Assembly: GCA_028292265.1 (NCBI GenBank)
Contig: JAQGMR010000001.1
Location: 102,275-166,274 of the forward strand
Source: Herminiimonas sp.
GTDB lineage: Bacteria; Pseudomonadota; Gammaproteobacteria; Burkholderiales; Burkholderiaceae_D
DNA: 64,000 nt
Direction of reading: 5' to 3'
Position 1 is the stretch's first letter; each line of letters starts with the position of its first letter. A model generated the notes under the pieces. The model worked only from the letters and a program-made list of their open reading frames with translations. It ran no database searches and was not told where the DNA came from. This document shows, one piece after another, positions 35,201 to 42,984 of the stretch. The position numbers and the translations under genes are program-made.

Positions 35201-35293
35201 CTTCAAAACGCTTCTGCGATTGCGGGGAACGACGTCAAGATCGCCGTTCCGGTAACACGGCGCAGGACCTATTGGCACAAGAAACTCGACTAG
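32246..35293 (+). CDS. pilY1: PilY1-like pilus tip/adhesin protein
   Basis: A 1015-residue exported protein; the ATG at 32246 follows GGAG and opens a signal peptide ('MTFRQLAALVFTTMSFLAG', cleavage near SAHA). Residues ~35-370 resemble a von Willebrand factor A fold ('NVIFILDNSANWSANNG', DNSAN in place of the full DxSxS). The C-terminal half (~540-1000) is the seven-bladed propeller typical of PilY1, with the calcium loop DRDFDGNYDRAYATD and 'GGNVWRMDIDD'. It is shorter than Pseudomonas PilY1 (about 1160). Function: surface sensing, adhesion and pilus biogenesis. It closes the cluster, 71 bp behind pilX. Confidence 0.92.
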   Translation: MTFRQLAALVFTTMSFLAGAMSAHAEDIDLYTGGVVDGGRPNVIFILDNSANWSANNGAANCTYDDGGAAPSSQGKKMGIEQCALNNAIYALQPALVNGVEQASKYNIGFMFFNEGSITGGYPRKALLELNRTNAAALLTMIKGLGINSDKTNNASFAQTMHEAYLYFKGAAPYLGKAGTKYDAAAFSGTRYVLPVSNPCQKNFLIIITNGDPDFSTAGTDATLLSGDGGSTTTIVYPTSFVGANAQKSMADEYARFLYGTDLSTSGSSQNIVTHTIAVTGAASDGNYPNFWAGVSRAGGGKAYTASDAATIKAKILDLFNEIQSVNSVFTSSSLPVSVNTQGTYLNQIFMGVFRPDINDTPRWMGNLKQYQFCLDTLNKLYLGDANCLDAVSSTTGFLTPLASSFWSTASTFWNFGTYMAGSASDAPDGNIVEKGGAAQKQRGLTPATRTLYTCPTSGCAAGLLSTSPFNTTTISTSSTTNQTNFGVATSTALTNLINWIRGQDVLDENGDGSTSEMRASIHGDVLHSRPVVVNYGGTTGIVAFYGANDGIFRAVNASQTGTNAGQELWGFVAPEFYGKYLRLYNNSPVLKFPNTVAGILPAPQPKDYFFDGPVGVYQQLDTAGATTKVILYIGMRRGGRFIYALDVTIPTAPKFLWKKGCSTNAAGVTTCDSGFASIGQTWSTPKVAKVRGNTNPIVIFGGGYDNVAEDAEPAGTTTMGNSVYVLDALLGTVIKTFTSAAMTKSIPSDITLIDRDFDGNYDRAYATDMGGNVWRMDIDDTSPSNWTLNKLASLSTAGNQRKFFFPADVVPTRNFDAVLIGSGDREHPLSGSAANLVLNRFYMIKDLDTGKTPSASYTTVNDNDVDSLSDLFNATSTAYDQTKRGWFVNLAAGEKAVNAPTTIAGFVHFGTNKPKANEVGQCTNLGVAQGYTVDFLQGKPNRPVNFVGGGLPPSPVAGLVSITTNGTTKKVPFIIGGGDDGSGTLQNASAIAGNDVKIAVPVTRRRTYWHKKLD

Positions 35294-35534
35294 TCGACGC
35301 GGCCGGTTCACCGGGGGACTTATTTTTTCCTCCAGGTGGACCAGTCATCGCGCCCATTTAACCCACGCTGAAACCCGGGCACCCCTTCCAGGTCCGTCGC
35401 GCGCGCACTAGAGGCGGACCGCTCGCCCCGCCGTCGCCATTGCATTGCCGCGCCATCTGCTTTGATCCGCTTGCCGCCATCCTGCTTTACCATCTACTGC
35501 CTGATCCAATTCGAATATAAGGAGACACACGGTA

Positions 35535-36410
35535 ATGAGCACATCAACTGGTACCTGTCAGGGCCCAGACCGGAACACGCGCCGTCCCAAGTTCCAGCTT
35601 CCAGCAAATTCTTGCGATTGCCACGCCCACGTATTCGGTCCGCAAGCGATCCATCCATTCTCGCCGGACCGAAGTTACACGCCGGAAGACTGCACGGCCG
35701 ACCAGTATCTCAAGATGCTCGACACGATCGGCGTTACACGCGCCGTTCTCGTCCAAGGTGGGCCGCACGGGACGGACAATACCGCAACCCTCGCCGCCAT
35801 CAAGCAAGCGGGAAGCCGCTTTCGCGGTGTTGCGGTCATACCATCGGGATTGCCGGAACAGGAGCGCGCAGACCTCCATCAGCAGGGCATTCGCGGCGTG
35901 CGCATGTCTACCGTAGTGCGCGGTGGAGTCGGGTTCGAGCATCTGGAAAATCTGTCCGCTGAATGCGAGGAATTCGGCTGGCATGTCATGCTGCATCTGC
36001 ATAAATCTGAGGAGCTTGTCGGCCTAACTCCGCGGCTCAAAAAGACCTCCGCACCGTTCATGCTGGACCACCTGGGACGTGTGCGGGCAGACGAAGGGAT
36101 GGACTCCCCTGGCTTTAAAGCGGTAATGGATCTGCTTGACACTGACCGGTGCTGGATCAAACTGGCCAGCCTGTATCGTCTTTCTTCCGAAGCCTATCCG
36201 CACTCGGACATGCTGCCCCTGATTCACAAGGTGGTCGAAGCCAGGCCCGACCGCATCGTCTGGGGCAGCAATTGGCCTCATCCCATTCACGCCGGCCCGA
36301 TGCCAAACGATGGAGACCTTGTAGACCTGATTCCACAGTGGGTGCCAAACGCGAGCCACCGCGAACAAATGCTGGTCACGAACCCGGCGACGCTCTACGG
36401 GTTTGAATAG
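35535..36410 (+). CDS. Amidohydrolase, PDC-lactonase-like
   Basis: A 291-residue metal-dependent hydrolase of the amidohydrolase 2 family, resembling 2-pyrone-4,6-dicarboxylate lactonase and related TIM-barrel enzymes. Metal-ligand candidates are the CDCHAHVFG motif near residue 32, a later 'HLHKSEE', 'DHLGRV' and the terminal 'VWGSNWPHP'. It probably hydrolyses a cyclic organic-acid lactone; the exact substrate is unknown. A good ribosome-binding site (AAGGAGA) precedes the ATG. The following gene, 49 bp on, is a Bug binding protein, so the pair looks like an uptake-and-hydrolysis unit. Confidence 0.85.
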   Translation: MSTSTGTCQGPDRNTRRPKFQLPANSCDCHAHVFGPQAIHPFSPDRSYTPEDCTADQYLKMLDTIGVTRAVLVQGGPHGTDNTATLAAIKQAGSRFRGVAVIPSGLPEQERADLHQQGIRGVRMSTVVRGGVGFEHLENLSAECEEFGWHVMLHLHKSEELVGLTPRLKKTSAPFMLDHLGRVRADEGMDSPGFKAVMDLLDTDRCWIKLASLYRLSSEAYPHSDMLPLIHKVVEARPDRIVWGSNWPHPIHAGPMPNDGDLVDLIPQWVPNASHREQMLVTNPATLYGFE

Positions 36411-36459
36411 AGCAATTCCATTAAATAAAGCGCATCTGTAGATGCCGAGGAGACAAATC

Positions 36460-37428
36460 ATGACCAAAAATAAAATACGCATCACCTTAGCCGCCGCTGC
36501 ATTAAGCATTGTTTCGAGCGCCGCATGGGCCCAGTATCCGAGCCAGCCAATCACGCTTGTTGTGCCGTTTCCTGCTGGTGGAACAAACGACATCATCGCG
36601 CGCACCCTGTCGGCCGGCATGTCACGCGAATTGAAACAGTCAGTGATTGTTGAAAGTCGCTCGGGCGCGGGCGGGAATATCGGCGCCCAGTATGTGGCGC
36701 GGGCGAAGCCAGACGGCTACACGCTCCTGGTGACTACCGCCGGCCCACTCAGTATCAATTCCACGCTGTATGCAAACGCTGGCTACGATCCGGTCAAGAG
36801 CTTCGCACCCATAGCGCTGCTGGCCCAGGTGCCTATCATGCTGGTCGCCAATCCGGACGCCCCGTTCAAGACATTGCCGGAGATGCTGTCGTACGCAAAG
36901 GCCAATCCGGGCAAGGTGTTTTACGGGTCTCAGGGGAACGGTACAACAAGCCACTTGACCATGGAACTTCTAAAGGTGAAAGCCGACGTCAAGCTGGAAC
37001 ACGTTCCGTATAAGGGCAGCGCGCCAGCCGCGACTGACTTGATGGGCGGGGCGATTCAGGTCATGTTCGACAATTCGCCAACAACACTTCCGCTGGTCAG
37101 GGGAAACAGGCTGCGCGCGCTTGCAGTGGCCGCGAAAACGCGGGTCAAGGGAATGGAAGAGATTCCGGCAATATCGGAAACGATTAAGGACTTCGAGTCC
37201 GCCGCCTGGTTTGCAATCGTCGCGCCTGCCGGCACGCCGCCGGAAACGATTGCGCGCCTCAACACCGTGGTGAACCAGGTTCTCGCTCAACCAGAAGTAC
37301 GAGAGAAGTTCGCCGCCTCCGGCGTTGAGCTGGTTGGCGGACCGCCGCAGGACCTTGCGAAACAGATCAGCACGGAGCTGGTTAAATGGGCTCAGGTAAT
37401 CAAGTACGCGAACATAAAGATCGACTGA
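36460..37428 (+). CDS. Bug/TctC-family periplasmic binding protein
   Basis: A 322-residue Bug receptor. The ATG at 36460 has GGAG upstream and starts a clean signal peptide (ITLAAAALSIVSSAAWAQ); the longer frame adds only MPRRQI. Family features: 'YPSQPITLVVPFPAGGTNDI', 'VIVESRSGAGGNIGAQYVA', 'LEHVPYKGSAPAATDLMGG', 'FAIVAPAGTPPETIARLN', shown in part. The receptor likely binds the substrate or product of the adjacent amidohydrolase. No TctAB permease is present in the window. Confidence 0.9.
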   Translation: MTKNKIRITLAAAALSIVSSAAWAQYPSQPITLVVPFPAGGTNDIIARTLSAGMSRELKQSVIVESRSGAGGNIGAQYVARAKPDGYTLLVTTAGPLSINSTLYANAGYDPVKSFAPIALLAQVPIMLVANPDAPFKTLPEMLSYAKANPGKVFYGSQGNGTTSHLTMELLKVKADVKLEHVPYKGSAPAATDLMGGAIQVMFDNSPTTLPLVRGNRLRALAVAAKTRVKGMEEIPAISETIKDFESAAWFAIVAPAGTPPETIARLNTVVNQVLAQPEVREKFAASGVELVGGPPQDLAKQISTELVKWAQVIKYANIKID

Positions 37429-37456
37429 GCCCTTAACAGTAGAACGTTGGGTTACA

Positions 37457-38194
37457 TCAGCTTGCGGGCGGCGCTACCGTAGCGCCTGCCTGACCGCTGC
37501 GCGCGAGAGCCTCTGCGACGAAGCCAGTGCGCTTCATCAGTTCGACGAACTCGCATAGCCATGCCGCGCCCGCTTCATGCCCCTTCGGAAGGCACAGCGC
37601 CTGGTCGATGGCGAGGAAGTTCTCGGGCATGACTCGAAGATGTGGCCGCATCGCAGCGTACTGCTCGACCACGCGCCGCACCCCCGCCGCCGCGTCTAAT
37701 GGAACGGACTCAAAAAGTGCGAACGCCTCGGCGGCGGTGGCGCGGCGTTCCAGCTGCGCATTCTTGAGCGCCCTGGTGAGGTGCAGGTCATACGCGGCGC
37801 CCTTGCCAACGGCGACTCGCCGGCCAGGCGCATCGACATCCTCGGGCCGACGCAAAGGCGAATCGGCATGGACCATATAGCAGGCCCCAATTTGCACGTA
37901 GGCCGGCGTAAAGCTCAGGCTTTCGGCGCGAACCGGATCGATAGCGAGAAAAGCCACGTCCCACGCGTCCTCCTGCATGGCGTTGACCACGGCGCCTGCC
38001 GCAGGGTACGGTACCAGCTCGGTGCTAACCCCGAGGTGCTCTCCCAGAGCAAGCGCAAGCTCCACGGATACGCCGCCGGGCTTGCCAGTATCAGGGTCGC
38101 GCTGTGCCAGTGCGGCGTTGGCAAAATTAATCGCGGCGCGAAAATGGCCGTGCGGGGCCAAGTCGCGAAGAATGGCGGTATTGACGGGCGTCAT
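37457..38194 (-). CDS. SBP_bac_3-family protein without signal peptide
   Basis: A 245-residue protein with the family-3 amino-acid-binding fold: 'GKPGGVSVELALALGEHLGV', 'WDVAFLAIDPVRAESLSFTP', 'YVQIGACYMVHADSPLRRPE', 'VGKGAAYDLHLTRALKNAQL'. It has no signal sequence: the start is fixed by AACAGGAGC before the ATG and the protein begins directly with 'MTPVNTAILRDLAPHGHFRA', the domain's first strand. A cytosolic binding or enzyme role (as in dehydratase-like relatives of this fold) is therefore possible. It lies 184 bp behind a MetX-like gene on the same strand. Confidence 0.8.
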   Translation of the reverse strand: MTPVNTAILRDLAPHGHFRAAINFANAALAQRDPDTGKPGGVSVELALALGEHLGVSTELVPYPAAGAVVNAMQEDAWDVAFLAIDPVRAESLSFTPAYVQIGACYMVHADSPLRRPEDVDAPGRRVAVGKGAAYDLHLTRALKNAQLERRATAAEAFALFESVPLDAAAGVRRVVEQYAAMRPHLRVMPENFLAIDQALCLPKGHEAGAAWLCEFVELMKRTGFVAEALARSGQAGATVAPPAS

Positions 38195-38378
38195 GGTGTT
38201 GATAGCTCCTGTTCAAAGTTGATAGGACAGTCAGCGGCGGTGCGGCGGGAATGCCGTTGCAGACGCGGCTGCGGGGTCGATGGTGGCGGTGGCGCTTTGG
38301 CACCGGGATACGGATTACAAGTATCGTGTTATTGGTGCGGCTGAGAAGAATACACTTCTTCATGGGCAGGCCCTTCCC

Positions 38379-39440
38379 CTACGCCTGGAGGAAACTTCTA
38401 ATCTTGTCGTTCATGTTTTTTACCGCCGTTTCGTCGGCGCTGCTCGCCATCAGGTGGCCCCAGTCGGAAGCTATCTCGTGCAGCTCACAGTCTGGGATAT
38501 GTTTGGCTGCCGATCTCGCGCACTCCACCGGGTTATACAGGTCAAGCTGCGGCGCGATGATAAGCGTCTTGGCGCGGATGGATGCCAGGGCGCGCGCTGT
38601 GTCCCCGTCGTACCCGGGTGTAGCGCCCACATCATGGGCGTCATAGGCCCATGACTGGTAGATCCAGTCTATGGGGTCAAATCCCTGATCGCGCCACCAT
38701 GCCGTCCGCTGTTTTATCCATGCCAGACACGCCGATGCATCCCGAAATGTGGACGCAAGTTGCGCGGGAGTTCGCATAGCGAGCAACTGCATGATGGGGG
38801 TCCACCCGTCCCATATGTCAGGAGGATAGGGGTTACCCGTACCGTGCGCTTGCAGGCGGGCCTGCAGACTCTGGCGCGCTGCTTCATTGATCGCTGCGGC
38901 CCACGGCGCGGTTTTGGCCATTGGCGTCATCGCGACAATTTTTCGGGCGGCCCCGGGATACTCGACGCCCCATTGCAAAGCCTGCATGCCCCCCATCGAC
39001 GCACCGACCACCACTTCAATCTCCCCCACACCCAGCGCTTGCAGTACAAGCTTTTGGCTACGCACCATGTCCCGGATACTGAACCTGGGGAAAAGCATTC
39101 CGGCTTGCTGCGCAGAATTGGAAGGCGAGGTGGTCAAGCCATTGCCAATGGCATCGATGGCGATGATGCGGGTGAAGCGGGGGTCAAGCGCGTGGTCCGG
39201 ACCGATCAAAAAATCAAGCCGGTGATGCGTGCTGCCGATCGCACAAAGCAGCACGGCAACAGGAAGTGACTCGTCCAGCAGATTACCGTGCACAGCATAG
39301 GAGGCCGAAAAGTCGCTAATGGTGGCCCCAGAATCAAGAACGAAATCTCCCAGAGCGACCGCGCCGTGCGGTGCGTCGACCCATCCTGCCTGGAACGGCG
39401 GATGGCGCTTCATGGGATCGTTTGCATGTGTGCTTGACAA
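38379..39440 (-). CDS. MetX-like alpha/beta hydrolase, cytosolic
   Basis: A 353-residue homologue of homoserine O-acetyltransferase, without a signal peptide. It shares long segments with the exported protein at 27404-28510: 'AIGSTHHRLDFLIGPDHALD', 'IDAIGNGLTTSPSNSAQQAG', 'VVGASMGGMQALQWGVEYPG', 'DWIYQSWAYDAHDVGATPGY'. The nucleophile is the Ser in GASMGG and the likely His is in 'DWGHLMASS'. Many such proteins in catabolic clusters are esterases rather than methionine enzymes, and no met genes are nearby. ATG at 39413 is an alternative start. It is divergent from the phytanoyl-CoA-dioxygenase-like gene, with a possible operator between them. Confidence 0.83.
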   Translation of the reverse strand: MSSTHANDPMKRHPPFQAGWVDAPHGAVALGDFVLDSGATISDFSASYAVHGNLLDESLPVAVLLCAIGSTHHRLDFLIGPDHALDPRFTRIIAIDAIGNGLTTSPSNSAQQAGMLFPRFSIRDMVRSQKLVLQALGVGEIEVVVGASMGGMQALQWGVEYPGAARKIVAMTPMAKTAPWAAAINEAARQSLQARLQAHGTGNPYPPDIWDGWTPIMQLLAMRTPAQLASTFRDASACLAWIKQRTAWWRDQGFDPIDWIYQSWAYDAHDVGATPGYDGDTARALASIRAKTLIIAPQLDLYNPVECARSAAKHIPDCELHEIASDWGHLMASSADETAVKNMNDKIRSFLQA

Positions 39441-39485
39441 GGTCGAAGGGTGGCGTTACGTTGGTGATGTGTAGTTGATGTACGA

Positions 39486-39497
39486 CTGATATCTCAG
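39486..39497. promoter_or_regulatory. Candidate operator CTGATATCTCAG
   Basis: A near-palindrome in the divergent promoter region of the MetX-like and PhyH-like genes. It resembles CTAATATATCAG found twice around the liv/GntR locus (46353-46365, 47298-47310), differing at two positions. A link to the same GntR/FCD regulator is a guess. Confidence 0.4.
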
Positions 39498-39527
39498 CAT
39501 ATCCTAACCCAGATGCTCGCCGAAACC

Positions 39528-40385
39528 ATGTCAAAACTCCTGACCACTGAACAGTTGAACAGCTTTAAAACGCTCGGCTATGTCGCCCCGATCCGGATCA
39601 TGACGGCGGAGCAGGCGCTAGCGCTGCGCCAGCGGCTTGAGGAATATGAGTCTCAAACCGGTGGACCGCTTAGTGGCGCCTTGCGTCACAAGACGCACCT
39701 GCTTTTCAAGGGCTTGAACGATCTGGTCCGGCAAGAAAAAATCCTCGATGCCATTGAAGACCTGTATGGGGAAAACATTCTGTGCTGGACCACGAATTTC
39801 TTTATCAAGGAAGCCAGTGATCCCAAGTTCGTTTCGTGGCATCAGGATTCGACTTACTGGGGTCTGTCGAAACCAGATGTCGTGACGGCCTGGGTGGCGC
39901 TTACCGAGAGCAATGAGACGAACGGCGCCATGCAGGTGATTCCCGGCACGCATTTGTCAGACCAGATACCACACCGCGATACCTTCTCTGAAAACAACCT
40001 GCTGACGCGCGGACAGGAAGTCGCGGTTGAAGTGGACCAGGCCAAGGCAGTGTCAATCAACTTGCACCCCGGTGAAATGTCCCTGCATCATGTGCGCCTC
40101 ATACATGGCTCGCCACCCAACGCTTCCAATGACCGACGGATCGGTTTCGCGATCCGCTACATTCCCACCTACGTGCGTCAAGTTGAAGGCGAAGACAGCG
40201 CGACACTGGTACGGGGCGTTGATACCTTCAACACCTTCGAACATGAGCCAAGACCCACTCGGGATCTCGACCCCGAGTTTGTCGCCATGCACACAGCGAT
40301 TGCAGAACGAAGCGCCGCCATTCTCTACAAGGGAACAGGCGTGGCCAGCTACAACGAAAGTACCGGCAAATTGCGCGGCGGCTGA
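39528..40385 (+). CDS. Phytanoyl-CoA dioxygenase-family protein
   Basis: A 285-residue Fe(II)/2-oxoglutarate oxygenase of the PhyH class (290 if translation starts at 39513). Metal ligands are probably H and D in 'SWHQDSTYWGL' and a distal His in 'EMSLHHVRLIHGSPPNASND', which also carries the Arg for 2-oxoglutarate ('RRIGFAIRY'). Bacterial members hydroxylate many small molecules and natural products, so the substrate is open. An alcohol dehydrogenase follows four bases later, so hydroxylation and oxidation of the resulting alcohol may be consecutive steps. Confidence 0.85.
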   Translation: MSKLLTTEQLNSFKTLGYVAPIRIMTAEQALALRQRLEEYESQTGGPLSGALRHKTHLLFKGLNDLVRQEKILDAIEDLYGENILCWTTNFFIKEASDPKFVSWHQDSTYWGLSKPDVVTAWVALTESNETNGAMQVIPGTHLSDQIPHRDTFSENNLLTRGQEVAVEVDQAKAVSINLHPGEMSLHHVRLIHGSPPNASNDRRIGFAIRYIPTYVRQVEGEDSATLVRGVDTFNTFEHEPRPTRDLDPEFVAMHTAIAERSAAILYKGTGVASYNESTGKLRGG

Positions 40386-40389
40386 ATCG

Positions 40390-41490
40390 ATGAACTTCAA
40401 CGCCGCAGTTCTTGAATCGGCCGGGGCACCTCTCGGCATCCGCCAATTGCGAACCGCCAATCTCGGCGACGACGATGTGCTGGTTCGGATTGTCGCCACG
40501 GCTTTATGCCATACCGATCTGGAAGCGGTGGAAGGCCAGCTTGGCACGCCTCTGCCGCTGGTGCCAGGGCATGAAGCGGCCGGCGTAGTCGAATGGGTTG
40601 GCAAGTCCGTGCAGCGGCGCGCAGTGGGTGACCATGTGATCATCTCGTGGAACCCGCACTGCAACCACTGCTACTACTGCGCACGGCAACAGCCGATTCT
40701 GTGCCAACAGTATCGCGACAACGCTGCGCGCTCCTTGCACTTTGACGGCAAGCCGCGCCTTTTCCTGGGTGACCAGGCCGTGCATCAACTCATGTATGCC
40801 GGCACCTTCGCCGAAATGGCGGTCGTCACAGAACCTTGCGCGGTCAGCATTCCGAAAGACATGCCGCTTGACCTTGCTTGCCTGATCGGCTGCGGCGTCA
40901 TGACCGGCGTGGGCGCAGCGCTGAATATTGCGAAAGTTGAAGCGGGCAGCAGCGCCAGCATTATTGGCTGCGGCGCGGTCGGGCTATCTGCAATTCAAGG
41001 TGCAAAACTTGCCGGCGCCGAGATCATTATTGCAATCGATCGCGACGCCGCAAAGCTCGCCACCGCGCGAATATTCGGCGCAACGCATACCTTGCTGGCG
41101 GATGAATCCCTGCTGCATGCGCACACCGCTCTTACCTCTGGCCGCGGTGCCGATTACGTATTCGAATGTGCCGGCAATCAGGCGGCCTTCCGCGCCAGTG
41201 TCGAGATTGTGCGGCCGGGCGGCCAGGTCGTGTGGCTGGGCAAGGTACCGGTCAACCAGGAGATCGCATTCCGCTGGGGTTCGCTGATGGGCGAAAAGAA
41301 GATAGTGCGATCAAGCTATGGCGGTACCAGCCCGGAGACGGACTTTCCATTTCTGGTGCAAGCCTATCGAGACGGTCGACTACTGCTTGATGAGTATGTG
41401 ACCAGCCGGATCCGCCTTGAAGGCATCAACCAGGGCCTTCAAAGGCTGCGGGAAGGGCAGGAAATCCGGTCGGTAGTTGAGTTTCAATAG
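40390..41490 (+). CDS. Zinc-dependent alcohol dehydrogenase, class III-like
   Basis: A 366-residue medium-chain dehydrogenase. Catalytic zinc ligands are in 'ALCHTDLE', 'PGHEAAGVVE' and the later 'LIGCGVMTGVG'; the structural zinc site is 'CNHCYYCARQQPILC'. The nucleotide-binding turn is 'IIGCGAVGLSAIQGAKLAGA' and the acidic 'IAIDRD' fits NAD rather than NADP. The start is the ATG at 40390, close behind the dioxygenase stop; the longer open frame overlaps that gene. It would oxidise a primary or secondary alcohol, perhaps the dioxygenase product. It converges on livF with 14 bp between stops. Confidence 0.88.
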   Translation: MNFNAAVLESAGAPLGIRQLRTANLGDDDVLVRIVATALCHTDLEAVEGQLGTPLPLVPGHEAAGVVEWVGKSVQRRAVGDHVIISWNPHCNHCYYCARQQPILCQQYRDNAARSLHFDGKPRLFLGDQAVHQLMYAGTFAEMAVVTEPCAVSIPKDMPLDLACLIGCGVMTGVGAALNIAKVEAGSSASIIGCGAVGLSAIQGAKLAGAEIIIAIDRDAAKLATARIFGATHTLLADESLLHAHTALTSGRGADYVFECAGNQAAFRASVEIVRPGGQVVWLGKVPVNQEIAFRWGSLMGEKKIVRSSYGGTSPETDFPFLVQAYRDGRLLLDEYVTSRIRLEGINQGLQRLREGQEIRSVVEFQ

Positions 41491-41504
41491 CCCGGCTAAC
41501 TGCG

Positions 41505-42206
41505 TCAGCCGCCGATGATCCGGCTTACCATCTGGTTTGACCGAGCTTCGGAAACCGTCCCGCCAAATACAATCTCCCCGCGCTCAATCACAATTACCTT
41601 GTCGGCATAATCGGGTATGTGATAACCGTTAGATTCGGCCATCAGCACCGCGCGTCCGAGCTTGCGGATCGACGCGATTCCTTCGCTGATGGAAGGAATC
41701 ACCGCTGGCGACAAGCCTTCAAACGGTTCATCGAGCAGCAGCAACTGCGGGTCCAAAGCGACCGCACGCGCGATGGAAAGCATCTTTCGCTCGCCACCCG
41801 ACATGTGCATGCCGCTACGATCCCGATACCGCTCCAGCTTTGGAAAGATCTGATACGCGAGACTGATTCGTTCTTCAGCCGAGCGCTCGGTCTTGATAGT
41901 TTCGGTTGGCAGCGCTATGTTTTCCGCGACGGTGAGGTCGCCGAACACTTCGCTTTCTTCAGGCGAAAATGCAATGCCGAGGCGCGTGATCTGATGCGTC
42001 TTCATGCCTGCAATCGACTGGCCCTTCCAGTCGATGCCTCCGGATTTCGGTTTAACAAAACCCATGATGCTGCGGAAAGTCGTCGTCTTTCCCGCGCCGT
42101 TTCGACCGACCAGGCAGACCAGTTCGCCGGGCGCAACCGTCAGGCTGATATCACGCAGGATGGTGCTGTTCTGTATTTCTACGTTGACCGATTTTAGAGT
42201 GAGCAT
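41505..42206 (-). CDS. livF: Branched-chain amino-acid-type ABC transporter ATPase LivF
   Basis: A 233-residue ABC ATPase of the LivF type. Walker A is GRNGAGKTT, the signature is MSGGERKML, Walker B is LLLLDEPFEGLSP, and the D-loop/switch His is replaced by 'AESNGYHIPDYAD', a known LivF variant. It is the last gene of a five-gene importer operon read 46284 to 41505, and lies 7 bp behind livG. HAAT-type importers take amino acids but also aromatic acids, urea or amides; the surrounding catabolic genes favour an organic-acid ligand here. Confidence 0.9.
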   Translation of the reverse strand: MLTLKSVNVEIQNSTILRDISLTVAPGELVCLVGRNGAGKTTTFRSIMGFVKPKSGGIDWKGQSIAGMKTHQITRLGIAFSPEESEVFGDLTVAENIALPTETIKTERSAEERISLAYQIFPKLERYRDRSGMHMSGGERKMLSIARAVALDPQLLLLDEPFEGLSPAVIPSISEGIASIRKLGRAVLMAESNGYHIPDYADKVIVIERGEIVFGGTVSEARSNQMVSRIIGG

Positions 42207-42213
42207 GGGTTGA

Positions 42214-42984
42214 TCAGCCCTTCATCGCCACGGGCGGCTTGCCGACGATGGCGGCGGCCAGGTGTGGATCGGCAAAGAATTCGCGCGGCGGCAGGTCGGC
42301 CAGTACGCGGCCTTCCGTCAGTGCCACGATACGTGTCGAGTATTCTGAAACCAGGTCCATATCGTGCTCCACCAAAAGCATGGTCTGAATGCCGGCTTTG
42401 CGCGCGGCTTCCATCAGCGTATCCATCAGGCCCCGCTTGTCCGAAGACGAAATGCCGCTGGTTGGTTCATCCAACAAAATCAGTTCCGGATTTAGCGCGA
42501 AGGCACTGGCGATGTCGAGCAGTTTCTTCTCGCCTTGCGACAGGTGGGAAGCAAGCCACTCCAGCCGGCTTTGCAAGCCGAAAATCGTCGCCACCTGCTC
42601 GACTCTTTCTCGCACCGGCTCGATCGCGCTTGCGGTACTCCAGAAATCAAGGTTACGGTTCTGTTGGGAGATGACAGCCGAGGCAATCGATTCGAAAACG
42701 GTCAGATTGGGGAAAATATGCACTAGCTGGAAGGCACGTGCCATACCCAGCCGTGCAAGGCGCACCGGACCGACGCCGGCGATGGAGGTGCCGCGAAAAA
42801 GCACCTTCCCGTGGGTTGGTTTCAGCAGTCCGGTCAGGACATTCACCAGCGTGGTTTTGCCGGCGCCGTTGGGGCCGACGATCGCGACCACTTCGCCTTC
42901 GCGGAATGTCAGGTTTACCTCTTGCAGCGCACGGTATTCACCGTAGTGCAGGGAGACGTTTCTTGTTTCGAGGATGACGCTCAC
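42214..42984 (-). CDS. livG: Branched-chain amino-acid-type ABC transporter ATPase LivG
   Basis: A 256-residue LivG-type ATPase. Walker A is GPNGAGKTT, the signature LSQGEKKLL, Walker B LILLDEPTSGISS, and 'LVEHDMDLV' holds the switch His. The start is a GTG at 42984 that overlaps the livM stop (GTGA). The open frame extends 54 codons upstream within livM, but those residues have no family match. With LivF it powers the LivHM channel. Confidence 0.9.
   Translation of the reverse strand: MSVILETRNVSLHYGEYRALQEVNLTFREGEVVAIVGPNGAGKTTLVNVLTGLLKPTHGKVLFRGTSIAGVGPVRLARLGMARAFQLVHIFPNLTVFESIASAVISQQNRNLDFWSTASAIEPVRERVEQVATIFGLQSRLEWLASHLSQGEKKLLDIASAFALNPELILLDEPTSGISSSDKRGLMDTLMEAARKAGIQTMLLVEHDMDLVSEYSTRIVALTEGRVLADLPPREFFADPHLAAAIVGKPPVAMKG

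Noticed and set aside
38379..39440. Methionine-biosynthesis homoserine acetyltransferase
   Set aside because: No met genes are adjacent, a paralogue is exported, and the context is catabolic; esterase-like function is at least as likely.
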